From Pseudomonas sp. N3-W (lineage in GTDB: Bacteria; Pseudomonadota; Gammaproteobacteria; Pseudomonadales; Pseudomonadaceae), in the NCBI RefSeq assembly GCF_024970185.1, contig NZ_CP103965.1:2228001-2292000 (forward strand): a stretch of 64,000 nucleotides of DNA. Reading direction: 5' to 3'. Within the stretch, counting starts at the first letter, position 1; every line of letters starts with the position of its first letter. The position numbers and the translations under genes were made by a program. The notes under the pieces are model-generated. The model saw only the letters and a program-made list of their open reading frames with translations, was not told the DNA's origin and searched no databases. Below, one piece after another: positions 44,221 through 53,256 of this stretch.

Positions 44221-45218
44221 GGTTGACCGCCGCGAAAGATGCGCCAGGACAGCAACTCGGGGTTGCGTGCAGTGCGTTGGCTGACACCGAAACGCGGCAG
44301 GGCCAGCGGGTCGCTGTTGCCGCGATAAATGCCGGTGCCGGTGCCCAGCGCGAACGGAAAATCGTGGGCGGCCACCTGTCGCCGGACGCGCGCATCATGG
44401 TCGCCATTGGGGTAGCAGTAGACCGGCAGTGGCCGGTTGCAGCCGTTGAGCAGCGCGTCGCGGCTGCGGCTCAGTTCTTCGTCCAGGCGTTGATCGTCCA
44501 GGCTGGTGAGGATCGCGTGACTGGCACCGTGAGGGCCGAAACGCACCAGCCCGGACGACTCCAGCGCGCGTACCTGTTGCCAGTCCAGTGCCTGGGGCAT
44601 CGACTCTTGCGGGCATTCATCGGTCAGCCGGCTAAGCTCCCGCGCATCCAGGCTTTTCAGGCTTTGCAGGTAATGCAGCAGCGTCACGCTGCGCCGGTTC
44701 TCATCCAGATCGTCCATCAGTACCGGCACCGGGTGACCGCGCTTGTACAGGCATTCGATCAGGTGCCGCCGGGCCTGCTCGCCATGGCTTTCCCACAGGG
44801 TTTCACCCAGGCTTTCCCACCAGAAGCGCTGGCGGCTGCCAATGAAATCGGTGGAGAGAAAAATACTCGCCGGCACCTGGTGTTTCTGGAGCAGCGCGAA
44901 GGCGTTCACGGCGTTGTCGCGCCAGCCGTCGTCGAAGGTCAGCGCCACTTTCGGGCGGTCCGAGCGCGACGTACCAGGTTGCAGAATGTCCATCAGCGGC
45001 ACGCAGTCGAAGTGTCTGCGCAACCAGATCAGCAAGTGTTCGAAGGCCTTGGGTCCGACGCACAACTCGTTGCGGTGCGGCAGGTTGGCCGTGTGGTCGC
45101 TGGCGAGCACCCGGTGCAGCATCAGGATCACCCCGGCGCCCTGCAACTGGCTGCGCCCGACCGCCGAGTTCAGGTAGAGCCATCCGCTGGTGCGTTTGAT
45201 CAGTTGCTTGATGACCAT
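44217..45218 (-). CDS. Polysaccharide deacetylase (NodB domain)
   Basis: 333 residues. The NodB homology domain has VALTFDDGWRDNAVNAFALL (motif 1, catalytic and metal Asp), ASIFLSTDFIG, and motif 2 as RFGPHGASHAILTSLDD (HxxxH-like), with YPNGDHDARVRRQVA later. It likely removes N- or O-acetyl groups from a cytoplasmic or lipid-linked intermediate; no signal peptide is seen. It lies 12 nt after the GT2 gene and is coupled to the flippase. Confidence 0.9.
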   Translation of the reverse strand: MVIKQLIKRTSGWLYLNSAVGRSQLQGAGVILMLHRVLASDHTANLPHRNELCVGPKAFEHLLIWLRRHFDCVPLMDILQPGTSRSDRPKVALTFDDGWRDNAVNAFALLQKHQVPASIFLSTDFIGSRQRFWWESLGETLWESHGEQARRHLIECLYKRGHPVPVLMDDLDENRRSVTLLHYLQSLKSLDARELSRLTDECPQESMPQALDWQQVRALESSGLVRFGPHGASHAILTSLDDQRLDEELSRSRDALLNGCNRPLPVYCYPNGDHDARVRRQVAAHDFPFALGTGTGIYRGNSDPLALPRFGVSQRTARNPELLSWRIFRGGQP

Positions 45219-45230
45219 GGCGCAGTCCTC

Positions 45231-46367
45231 TCAACGGTTTTGTTCCGGATTCCACTGGCTGTAACGCTGTCCCCGCAAGAACTGCCACAGGCCGATGCTC
45301 ATCCCGGCCAGGGTCACCAGCAAGAACGCGGCGAGGCGAAAGGGCTTGGGCAAGCGGTGCTGCACGTCCAGCAGCCCGGCGACGGCCACGGCGTAACCCA
45401 GCAATTGCGCCACCAGGCTCAGTTGATAGAACGGGTGTTCGTCCCACAGCCAGAAGTTGCTCAGCAGCAACGGCACCAGCAGGACCGGTGCCAGGCGGCG
45501 GATCAGTTTGTGGCTGATCAACGCCAGCGCATACAGGCCGTGGCGCAGCGGGTTAAGCAGTTCCCGGCGCTGGGCCAGGCTTTGCAAACCGCCGACGGTG
45601 ACGCGCTGACGGCGCCGAAACTGCTTGTCGGCTTCATCCACGCCGTGGTCGATCACCTGGGCTTCGGGCACATAGACGATGCGTTTGAAGGCCACCGGCG
45701 CGCAGGTGCTGATGAAGAAGTCATCGTTGACCTCGGCCGGTACGCTTTGGAACAACTCGCGGCGCAGGGCGAGCAGGGCGCCGTCGGCGGAGACCATGCA
45801 ACCGGTGCGATTCTCGACCCGGCGTACCCAGCCTTCGTAATGCCGATAGAGGCTGTCGCCGACGCTCAGGCCGGCGCCGGTCACCGGGATCACCATGTGC
45901 CCGGCGCAGGCGCCGACGTCGGGATCGGCCAGTGGTGCAAGCAGGTAACCGAGGGTCTCGCGGGACCATTGATTGTCGGCGTCGGTGAACACCAGAATCT
46001 CGCCGGTGCTCACGGCGACGCCGGCATTGAGGGTGGCGGCCTTGCCCTGGCGTGGCAGGTCGAGTACTTGGATGCGTGGGTCGATGACGTTGTGCGCGCA
46101 GGCCACGGTGTCATCGCTCGAACCGTCACTGGCCAGAATGATTTGCAAGGAGGCGGGCTGATAATCCTGGGCCAGCAGGGTACGCAGCTTGTGTTCGATG
46201 TGCCGCGCCTCGTTGTGTGCGGCGATCACGATGCTCACGTTCAGCGGTGGCGTCGCTTCCCGCCGCAGTGGCCGGAACAGCGGCGTCAACAGGGTCAGCA
46301 GTAACGGGTAGCCCAGCCAGGCGTACACCGGCAGTAACAGGCACAACCAGAAAATGAGTTCAGCCAC
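45231..46367 (-). CDS. Membrane glycosyltransferase family 2
   Basis: 378 residues from GTG 46367, which has CAGGAGG seven bases upstream; the ATG at 46385 would swallow this site. An N-terminal helix (ELIFWLCLLLPVYAWLGYPL) precedes the GT2 domain with VSIVIAAHNEARHIEHKLRT, DGSSDDT, the DxD motif in VFTDADNQW and a QFRRRQRVTVGG segment like the Q/RxxRW motif of processive enzymes. At least three C-terminal helices follow. It adds a sugar to the growing unit, or polymerises at the membrane. It overlaps the upstream GT gene by 8 nt. Confidence 0.9.
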   Translation of the reverse strand: MAELIFWLCLLLPVYAWLGYPLLLTLLTPLFRPLRREATPPLNVSIVIAAHNEARHIEHKLRTLLAQDYQPASLQIILASDGSSDDTVACAHNVIDPRIQVLDLPRQGKAATLNAGVAVSTGEILVFTDADNQWSRETLGYLLAPLADPDVGACAGHMVIPVTGAGLSVGDSLYRHYEGWVRRVENRTGCMVSADGALLALRRELFQSVPAEVNDDFFISTCAPVAFKRIVYVPEAQVIDHGVDEADKQFRRRQRVTVGGLQSLAQRRELLNPLRHGLYALALISHKLIRRLAPVLLVPLLLSNFWLWDEHPFYQLSLVAQLLGYAVAVAGLLDVQHRLPKPFRLAAFLLVTLAGMSIGLWQFLRGQRYSQWNPEQNR

Positions 46368-47328
46368 GGGCAGGCCTCCTGGCATTCCAATGACACAGGC
46401 TGAGCACCAGCGCGGCGCCGGCCAGGTGTAGACGCAACCAGTGCAAGCCCCAGAGTTGCAGGGTCAAGCGAATATCGTGGTGCTTCAGACTCTGGCGCAG
46501 ACTGAGGAACAGCGCCGGCAGCGACGTGACGAAGATCATCAGCAACGCGTGGTGCGGGAAGCCATTGAGCAGTGCCGAGATCGCCAGGAAATCCAGGAGC
46601 CAGACCACAATCGACAACAGTGGGAAACGCAACAGACGCAGGCTCATGCCGTGGGTGCGGAGCAATTGCAGGTGACTGCCCTGACGCCACATTTCCTTGC
46701 CCATCCACTCGCGCCAGCTGCGCTCGTAACCCCAATGCAGGGCGACCGTTTCGTTGACTGTCAGCAAGCGTGCGTCGGCTTCGCGCAAGCGCATGGTGAA
46801 TTCCTTGTCTTCTCCGGTACGCAGATTTTCATCGAAACCACCGACCTGTTCACACCAGCTGCGACGCATCAGCAGATTGGAACTGGGCAGCCATTGCACC
46901 GGGTGCAGGGTGTGAGTGACGGGGCGCAAGGTGCGGCGTTGCCAGGCATCGGCAAACCAGGGCGCTTCGGCCGGGGTGTGCAGATCGAGGCCAAAGACGT
47001 CGGCGTGCTCGGCGGATTCGAGTTCGAACAGCAGCGTCAACCAGTCCTCGGGCATCTCGACATCGGCATCGATAAAGGCCAGCCATTCTCCGCTGGCGAC
47101 GGCGGTCCCGCGATTGCGCAGGGCGCCGATCAACAGACCGGGCAACACCAGCACCTGAGCGCCGAACTGGCGGGCGATCTGCGGGCCCTGATCTTCGGAG
47201 CCGTTGTCGACCACGATCAGTTCGCATTCGATATCGGCGGCATCGGCGGCCCGTTGCGCAGCCAGCAACGTGCGGCCGATGTGCCGGGCTTCGTTGAACA
47301 TCGGGATGACGATACTGATCCGGCTCAT
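46360..47328 (-). CDS. Glycosyltransferase family 2
   Basis: 322 residues. The GT-A fold is shown by ISIVIPMFNEARHIGRTLLA, VVDNGSEDQGPQIARQFGA, the DxD motif in AFIDADVEMPEDW and the ED motif in TGEDKEFTMRLREADARL. Two C-terminal hydrophobic stretches suggest membrane association. It would add one residue to the EPS repeat unit. It starts by a 4-nt overlap with the polymerase gene. Confidence 0.92.
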   Translation of the reverse strand: MSRISIVIPMFNEARHIGRTLLAAQRAADAADIECELIVVDNGSEDQGPQIARQFGAQVLVLPGLLIGALRNRGTAVASGEWLAFIDADVEMPEDWLTLLFELESAEHADVFGLDLHTPAEAPWFADAWQRRTLRPVTHTLHPVQWLPSSNLLMRRSWCEQVGGFDENLRTGEDKEFTMRLREADARLLTVNETVALHWGYERSWREWMGKEMWRQGSHLQLLRTHGMSLRLLRFPLLSIVVWLLDFLAISALLNGFPHHALLMIFVTSLPALFLSLRQSLKHHDIRLTLQLWGLHWLRLHLAGAALVLSLCHWNARRPARG

Positions 47329-48695
47329 GCCCTGACCTCCAGCAACGGCGCTTCTTCAGCCTGGGTGCGCAGCACGCTGCTGAGCGCGAGCATGATCCAC
47401 ACGTACTTCTGGTTCGGCGCGCTGAGGAACATCAGAAACAGCGTCAGCGACAGAAAGCTGATGGACAGGTGCGTCAACAGGTCGGCCTGTTCCCAGTTGC
47501 GCCGCAGCATCCAGGCGCGGCGGGCGCGGATCAGGTTGTACAGGCCCAGCCCCAGCATGGCGACGAACAACAGGCCGGCGGGGATCCCCAGTTCGCTGAA
47601 AATCTCCAGATAGGTGTTATGGGCGCGGCGGTACAAGTCGCCGATCTTGCGGTTGGCGGAAAACGCGGCGGCGTAACCGCTGGGGGCGTAGTGCAGGGGG
47701 AACGTGCCAGGGCCGGAACCGAGCAGCGGATTCTCCCTGATCATCTGGCCACCGACCACGATGTACGAAGCGCGGCGGCCCAGGGATTCATCGTCATGGC
47801 CCTTGGCGCCGGCGCTGAGCACGCTCAGGGACTGAATGCGCGCGATGTAGCCCGCCGGCATCGCATAGATCGCCAGCGGAATGACGATGGCCGCGCCGAG
47901 CATGGCAAACCCCAGATGCCGGGGGCGGATACGCGGCAGTTGGGCGCGGTAGTGCAAGGTGCCGATGACCAGGCTCAGGAACAGCACCACCAGCCCCGAA
48001 CGGGATTCGGTCTTGGTCATGCCGCCCAACAGCAACAGGCAGCAACCGCCCCAGAACAAACGGTGCAGCAGGTTCGGGCTGCGAAGCACCAGCAACAGAG
48101 CCATGGGCACGGCGAAGGCGATCAGCAGGGCGAAGGCGTTCGGGTCTTCCAGCAAGCCGGAGGCGCGGCCCTGATCCTGATACTTGGCGGAAAACATCGC
48201 CATCACGCACGTCACCGCCACGCTGAGGGTGACCAGCCGAGCGAACAGATCGAGGTTGAGTTCACGGCCAATCAGCAGGGTGATCACAAACAGAATCAGA
48301 CCGACGCTCAGTTCCCGCAGGTGCCCGGCAGACATGCCGAGGTCGTCGCTGGTGATGAAACTGAGCCCGTACAGAATCAGAAACCAGATCAGGAAGCGCC
48401 AGATGTTGCTGCGCAGCCGTTCACCGGGCAGTTGATGAATCGCCAGTTGCAGCAGCAGGATCAGGATCAGCGAGACACCGAGGAATTTGCTGCCCGACAG
48501 CGCGTTGCCCTTGAAGAAACCTTCGAATGGCACCAGCGCGGTGATGCCCAGCAAGCCCCAGGTCGGCTTGCGGTACAGCACGGCAACGCCGACCAGGCCC
48601 AGCACCGCGCCCGGCGCCAGATACGGATAAGGACTGGCCAGCAGACCGAGACAGACCAGGCCGAGCAGGCTGACGATCGAGAGTGGAAAAATCAT
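47325..48695 (-). CDS. O-antigen ligase/EPS polymerase (Wzy-like)
   Basis: 456 residues with about 10-12 membrane helices and one large periplasmic loop. The Wzy_C signature is present: NPLLGSGPGTFPLHYAPSGY with AHNTYLEIFSELGIPAGLLF. In an EPS locus with a flippase and a Wzz-like protein this should be the polymerase that joins repeat units in the periplasm. It overlaps the GT4 gene and the GT2 gene by 4 nt each. Confidence 0.9.
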   Translation of the reverse strand: MIFPLSIVSLLGLVCLGLLASPYPYLAPGAVLGLVGVAVLYRKPTWGLLGITALVPFEGFFKGNALSGSKFLGVSLILILLLQLAIHQLPGERLRSNIWRFLIWFLILYGLSFITSDDLGMSAGHLRELSVGLILFVITLLIGRELNLDLFARLVTLSVAVTCVMAMFSAKYQDQGRASGLLEDPNAFALLIAFAVPMALLLVLRSPNLLHRLFWGGCCLLLLGGMTKTESRSGLVVLFLSLVIGTLHYRAQLPRIRPRHLGFAMLGAAIVIPLAIYAMPAGYIARIQSLSVLSAGAKGHDDESLGRRASYIVVGGQMIRENPLLGSGPGTFPLHYAPSGYAAAFSANRKIGDLYRRAHNTYLEIFSELGIPAGLLFVAMLGLGLYNLIRARRAWMLRRNWEQADLLTHLSISFLSLTLFLMFLSAPNQKYVWIMLALSSVLRTQAEEAPLLEVRA

Positions 48696-49966
48696 GCGCG
48701 TGCCTCCCGTGCCGTTTGGATGTACAGCTGCGACCAGCGTTCGGCCAGGGCCTTGAGGTCGTAGCGGTCACGTTGTGTACGTTTTGCGTTGTCGCTCAGT
48801 TCCCGGGCCATGGCCGGTTGCGTCAGCAGCGCGTCGATCTGCCGGGCGAGGGCGGCGCTGTCGGTGGGCGCGGCCAGCAAGCCGTTGACCCGGTCCTGCA
48901 GCACATCCGGAATGCCGCCGACGCTGAACGCCACCACTGGCACCCCGGCCTGCATCGCTTCGAGCAGGATCATCGGCGTGCCTTCGGTGCGCGAGCTGAT
49001 CACCAGCGCATCGAGCTGTTGCCACCACGGCGCCATGTCGGTCTGATAGCCGGGCAGGGTGATGCGGCTATGCAAGCCTGCCGCCTCGATACGCGCCAGC
49101 AGGCCGTCGCGCTCTGGGCCGTCGCCGAGCATCACGGCGTCCAACTGCGGGTGCTGCTGGCACAGCGGGATCAAGGCATCGAGAAACAGGTCCGGGCCTT
49201 TTTCACTGCTCAACCGCCCGACAAAACCGGCCAGCCAGCGCGAAGGTTTGACGCTGGCACCCCTTTTAAAAACTGACAAAGCACCGGTGGCGAGCGAGCT
49301 TGCTCGCGCCGGGCCGCGAAGCGGACCCAAAGCCGGCCCCGCGTTCTGTCTGAAACCCTGCGCTGCTGTTGTTGGGGCAGCTGCGCAATCCAGCGGGAGC
49401 GAACTCCCTCGCCACGGTTTTGTGCCGCCGGTATCTGTGCTTTGTGCGGGCAGGCCGTTGGGGATCACTTGCAGCTTCTCGGCCTGCACACTGGCTGCGC
49501 GGTGTAGCACGGCAATGCTTTCGGCCACGCACACCACCCGATCCACCGAAGCGGTGCGGCACAGTTGCAGGCTCAGCCAGGTGTAGAAGCGTTGTTTGCG
49601 ACTGCGCGGCGTGAAGCCGTGCTGGGTAATCACCAGTGGCAAACGCCACAGCGTCGCGCCGATCCAGCCAAACAGCAGGCCCTTGAAATTATGCGTATTG
49701 ATCAGCGGATGGTCGGCGCGGCGCTGGCGCAAATGCCCCAGCAATGCCCCGAGGCTGGCGCAGCCCTGGCTATCAACACCGGCTGCGCGAAACCGTGCAA
49801 TCAGTTCTGGCGGCGCATCGAGGAACAGCACCTGGTGCTGCCCCGGCGTCGCCAGGCAATGGTCCAGCAGCATCCGCTCAGCCCCATAGAAGCCGCCGCT
49901 GCCGAGCAAATGAATGATTGGCAGGGCGCTGGCAGGGCTGAGCGGCGCGTTCAATTGCGCACCCAA
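48692..49966 (-). CDS. Glycosyltransferase family 4 with in-frame REP insertion
   Basis: 424 residues, GT-B fold. The N-terminal domain has LGSGGFYGAERMLLDHCL and INTHNFKGLLFGW. The C-terminal donor-site domain has GFVGRLSSEKGPDLFLDALI, AVMLGDGPERDGLLARIEAA and SSRTEGTPMILLEAMQAGVP, the E(x7)E-type motif. Between the hinge (LQVIPNGLP, residue 172) and FVGRLS (248) lie about 60 residues of Ala/Gly/Ser/Pro-rich sequence. They are translated from a REP doublet and absent from typical GT4 proteins. The reading frame stays open, so the enzyme may still be active. Confidence 0.88.
   Translation of the reverse strand: MGAQLNAPLSPASALPIIHLLGSGGFYGAERMLLDHCLATPGQHQVLFLDAPPELIARFRAAGVDSQGCASLGALLGHLRQRRADHPLINTHNFKGLLFGWIGATLWRLPLVITQHGFTPRSRKQRFYTWLSLQLCRTASVDRVVCVAESIAVLHRAASVQAEKLQVIPNGLPAQSTDTGGTKPWRGSSLPLDCAAAPTTAAQGFRQNAGPALGPLRGPARASSLATGALSVFKRGASVKPSRWLAGFVGRLSSEKGPDLFLDALIPLCQQHPQLDAVMLGDGPERDGLLARIEAAGLHSRITLPGYQTDMAPWWQQLDALVISSRTEGTPMILLEAMQAGVPVVAFSVGGIPDVLQDRVNGLLAAPTDSAALARQIDALLTQPAMARELSDNAKRTQRDRYDLKALAERWSQLYIQTAREARA
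49286..49417. repeat. REP doublet inside a glycosyltransferase gene
   Basis: The left unit GGTGGCGAGCGAGCTTGCTC with CGCGAAGCGGACCC, and the right unit CAGCGGGAGCGAACTCCCTC ending GCCACGG, in inverted order. It is the GTGGCGAG-type variant of the Pseudomonas REP family, and both arms are read through in frame. Confidence 0.85.
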
Positions 49967-51543
49967 TGCATGAAACTTGGCACGGTCCAGTTCTTGTACG
50001 GGTTGAGCGGTTGCGCGTTTTGATCGTTGATCACCAACAGCACCGGCAGGCCCAGCTCGTGGCTGATTTGCGCCGGGTGTTTGAAGCGGTGATCGAAGAA
50101 CTCACGCACGTAGACCAGGGCAATCGCCAGCAGCAGGCCGGTGAACAGTCCGAATGGAATGATCAGCATGGGTTTGGGGAACGCCGGATCGGTTGGTTCA
50201 TACGGTGGGCTGAGGATCCGGGCGTTGGACAGGTCGTTGTCCAGCGAACGGGTGGTGCTGCTTTCGGCAAAGCGTTGGGCGTAGGTGGAGAATGCCGCGT
50301 GCAACGCGTCGATCTCGGTGTCCATCTGCCGCAACTTGCTCTGGGTTTCCTGCAACTGGTGGATGCGGTTCTTGAACGTGGCGATGCGCGCGGTTTTCTG
50401 ATCGATCACCTGGCTGACCACTGCCAGGTCGTTGGTGCGCTCCTGAATCCGGTTATTGACGATTTTCAGGAATTGCTGACGGGTGCGACCGATTTGCTCG
50501 CGGGTCAGCAGCATGGGTTCACTGCTTGGCTGGAACACCGCCAGGTCGTTGTTGTAACGCGTCACCTGAGTGGTCAGCTCTTCGCCCAGCTGTTTGATTT
50601 CCCGGTCCTCGAACGCCACGTTGTCGACGGTGGTGGTGAAGGTGTAGGGGAAGGTGTAGTCGGTCAGCTTGTTGTTGGTGGCATTGGCCAGGGCGGTTTT
50701 CAGGTATTCGAGCCAGCGCTGGCTTTGCAGCAGCCGGTCCTGATACAGGTTCAGCGCCTGTTCCTCGGTGTTGATGGCGTTAAGCCGAAACGTGATCTCT
50801 TCCTTGGGATCGGACGAGGCGACACTTTCCAGCAGCGTCAGGCGCGTGCCTTCGAGCCCGTCAAGGCGCACCTGGTATTGGTGCTTCTTGGTTTCGTAGA
50901 AACTCTGCGGCAGGTCAATGGATTGCAGGGCCTGACGACTGATCAGGTAGTTTTGCAGCAGCGCCGCGACAAACTCGGTGCCTTGATGCGGATTGCCAAA
51001 GCTGTAGATGATGGAGATCACGTTGGAGCCCGGCAGCGTCTCGACTTTCAGGCTGTCGATGGCCTGTTGGGTCAGCGCATCCAGCGCCGTGTCGCGCACC
51101 GGATCGGTTTCCAGTCCCAGCACCTTGCGCACCGGGTTGATCACGTATTCACGCAGCGGCGTGGTCACGAAACGCCTGAATGGCTGGGCCACCAGTGTGT
51201 AGAACACGCCGGGGCTGGGTGTGTACTCGCCCTTGTCCCGCAGCTCGCTGATGGTTTGGCGGATCAGCGCCGGTGAACGCAGGATATTGCTCTCGGTTTC
51301 CATGTCCGCCAGCGATGGCGGAATGAACGTGGCGTTGTCCACGGTCAGTGAGGTGGTGGCATCGCCCTGCGAGAGTTTCTTCGACTGGACGATCACCTGC
51401 GCGGTGATGTCGAAGCTCTGTTTGAGCACCAGCGGCAACAGCAGAACGATCACTGCAAAGACCAGGAACACGCGCTTCACCAATTGCTTGTTGGCGAAGA
51501 AGATCCTGAAGAACTCGTGCAGGTAGTTTTCCTTTGGATTCAT
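49951..51543 (-). CDS. EPS chain-length/co-polymerase protein (Wzz/GNVR-like)
   Basis: 530 residues. Two membrane helices flank a long periplasmic coiled-coil region: VKRVFLVFAVIVLLLPLVLK near the N-terminus and MLIIPFGLFTGLLLAIALVY near residue 475. The Pro-rich stretch ILSPPYEPTDPAFPKP stands just before the second helix, as in Wzz/Wzc proteins. It has no kinase domain; that part is presumably the separate CpsD-like gene two genes upstream. It sets polymer length. It overlaps the GT4 gene by 16 nt. Confidence 0.92.
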   Translation of the reverse strand: MNPKENYLHEFFRIFFANKQLVKRVFLVFAVIVLLLPLVLKQSFDITAQVIVQSKKLSQGDATTSLTVDNATFIPPSLADMETESNILRSPALIRQTISELRDKGEYTPSPGVFYTLVAQPFRRFVTTPLREYVINPVRKVLGLETDPVRDTALDALTQQAIDSLKVETLPGSNVISIIYSFGNPHQGTEFVAALLQNYLISRQALQSIDLPQSFYETKKHQYQVRLDGLEGTRLTLLESVASSDPKEEITFRLNAINTEEQALNLYQDRLLQSQRWLEYLKTALANATNNKLTDYTFPYTFTTTVDNVAFEDREIKQLGEELTTQVTRYNNDLAVFQPSSEPMLLTREQIGRTRQQFLKIVNNRIQERTNDLAVVSQVIDQKTARIATFKNRIHQLQETQSKLRQMDTEIDALHAAFSTYAQRFAESSTTRSLDNDLSNARILSPPYEPTDPAFPKPMLIIPFGLFTGLLLAIALVYVREFFDHRFKHPAQISHELGLPVLLVINDQNAQPLNPYKNWTVPSFMHWVRN

Positions 51544-51560
51544 GTCAGGTCACCCACGCA

Positions 51561-52586
51561 TCAGTTGCTGCTGTTGTCGTTTTTGTTATCCAGGCGGTAG
51601 CTGAAACTCATGCCCACGCCTTGAAACAACACCACGTCCGCCAGTTGCCGGGCGAGTTCACCGGCGCTGGCCAGTTTGGTCTTGGGTACGTAGAGCATGT
51701 CGTCGGGTTGCAGGTAGGCGATTTGCGAGGCATCGCCCGCCAGGGCTTTTTCGACGTCGTAGTGCACCGCCTGTACCTGGTTGCCATTGCGCCGCATGAT
51801 CACCACCGAGTCGAGCCGCGCCTTGATGCTGGTGCCTCGGGCCAGGGTCAGCGCTTCCAGCACCGACACCGGACGGCGGATCGGGTACGAACCCGGCTGG
51901 CCGACTTCACCCAGCACATAGATTTCGTTGCCGGCGGTGGACTTGAGCATCACGTCCACGCTCATTTTTCCCGGCAGGCTGGCGTAGCGCTGGTTGAGGA
52001 AAGTCTCCAGCTGATTGATGGTCATGCCTTGCAGCGGCACCGCGCCGATTTCCGGGAAGCTGGCATAGCCGTCGTTGCCCACGGTGATCTCCCGGCTCAT
52101 GCCGGTGGCCGGGTGGTTCAGCGCACTCTTGAGGTTCTGTTCATTGGTCAACGGGCTGATGACTTGCACGGTCAGCTGGTTGCGGTTGGGCTGGAACAGC
52201 TGTTTGCGCTGATAGGCGCGCTGGATTTCATCGCGCGCCTGATCACTGGTCAGCCCGGCGATTTTCACCGAAGTGTTGGCGCCCGGCAGGTTGATGGTGC
52301 CGTCAGGCAGCACCAGCTGATTGCCGTTGAGCTGGCTGGCGGCGGTGAAGTTCAGGCCGATCTGGTCACCGGATTGCACCCGGTACGCATCCGAGCCGCT
52401 GGTGCTGATGTGGAAGATCACGTCTAGCACGTCCTGGGGCCGCAGGGTCTGTTCGACCTTGGCCATGTCGGTGGCCTGGGCGTTGGCGGGCGTGGCGGTC
52501 ATGATCTGCACCGGCATGCTGGAGGGGTTGTTGCTGGAGCAACCTGCAAGTGGCAACAGAAGCAGGACAAGCATTTTGGCGTTCAT
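51561..52586 (-). CDS. Polysaccharide export lipoprotein (Wza-like)
   Basis: 341 residues with lipobox LPLAGC near residue 16. The export domain (Poly_export) contains LRPQDVLDVIFHISTSGSDA, YRVQSGDQIGLNF and LPDGTINLPGANTSVKIAGL. SLBB-type beta-grasp repeats follow (IYVLGEVGQPGSYPIRRPVS, VLEALTLARG). It would form the outer-membrane and periplasmic export channel. It lies 17 nt before the chain-length gene and 22 nt after the CpsD-like gene. Confidence 0.93.
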   Translation of the reverse strand: MNAKMLVLLLLPLAGCSSNNPSSMPVQIMTATPANAQATDMAKVEQTLRPQDVLDVIFHISTSGSDAYRVQSGDQIGLNFTAASQLNGNQLVLPDGTINLPGANTSVKIAGLTSDQARDEIQRAYQRKQLFQPNRNQLTVQVISPLTNEQNLKSALNHPATGMSREITVGNDGYASFPEIGAVPLQGMTINQLETFLNQRYASLPGKMSVDVMLKSTAGNEIYVLGEVGQPGSYPIRRPVSVLEALTLARGTSIKARLDSVVIMRRNGNQVQAVHYDVEKALAGDASQIAYLQPDDMLYVPKTKLASAGELARQLADVVLFQGVGMSFSYRLDNKNDNSSN

Positions 52587-52608
52587 GGCGTCATCCTTTG
52601 GCAGTCAC

Positions 52609-53256
52609 TTACAGGTTTTTGTAGAGCCACTTGGGCATGTAGTACTTGCGGCGATTGAACACGCTGCCGACCAGTTTTGCGCCGGCCTGGGTCAGGCGTT
52701 GCACGGCGGCCTGGCCGACTTCCCAGCGGGTATCTTCGGCGCGCACGACCATGATCACGCCGTCCACCTGGGTGCTCAGCACCAGGGTGTCGGCGGCCGA
52801 ATACACGGCGTCGCCGTCGATCACCACAAAGCGGTACTGGCCGGCGAGTTGCGCCAGCAGTGGGCTCAGGCGCTCGGCGGTCAGGTGTTCGGCACCGCGA
52901 ATGTGGCGGCCGTTGGGCAGGATGTGAAAGGGCAGGCTGGAGACCTGCACCACGCAGTCCTGCAACAGCGGCGGGTTATCGGCGTTGAACAGCAGGTCAC
53001 GAAAACCGCGTTCCTTGGTCAAGCCCAACTGCTGACTGAGATTGGTCGCCGACTGGCTGGCGTCCACCAGCAACACCTGGCCGCTGCTCATTTGCGCCAG
53101 TTGGCTGGCCAGCGCCAGCGCGCTGGTGGTGGTGCCTGCACCGGGATTGGCGGCGGTCAGGAAGAGGGTCCGCAGACCTTGATCGAGCACGGTCGAAGTC
53201 AGATTGGACTCGCTCGGGTTGGCAATGGTCAGGCTTTTGGTCGATGAACCGTCCAT
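52609..53256 (-). CDS. CpsD/CapB-like ATPase with degenerate P-loop
   Basis: 215 residues, MinD/BY-kinase fold. The P-loop region reads LFLTAANPGAGTTTSALALA, where the usual Lys of GxGK(S/T) is replaced by Thr. The Walker A' segment is VLLVDASQSATNLSQQ and the Walker B segment FVVIDGDAVYSAADTLVLS, which lacks the DxPP of active kinases. The C-terminus KYYMPKWLYKNL holds three Tyr. It is co-encoded with the Wza- and Wzz-like proteins, where a bacterial tyrosine kinase is expected, so it may regulate export without catalysis. Confidence 0.85.
   Translation of the reverse strand: MDGSSTKSLTIANPSESNLTSTVLDQGLRTLFLTAANPGAGTTTSALALASQLAQMSSGQVLLVDASQSATNLSQQLGLTKERGFRDLLFNADNPPLLQDCVVQVSSLPFHILPNGRHIRGAEHLTAERLSPLLAQLAGQYRFVVIDGDAVYSAADTLVLSTQVDGVIMVVRAEDTRWEVGQAAVQRLTQAGAKLVGSVFNRRKYYMPKWLYKNL

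Noticed and set aside
44223..46304. 693-codon rightward frame in the EPS locus
   Set aside because: Antisense to the deacetylase and GT2 genes, both well supported by motifs.
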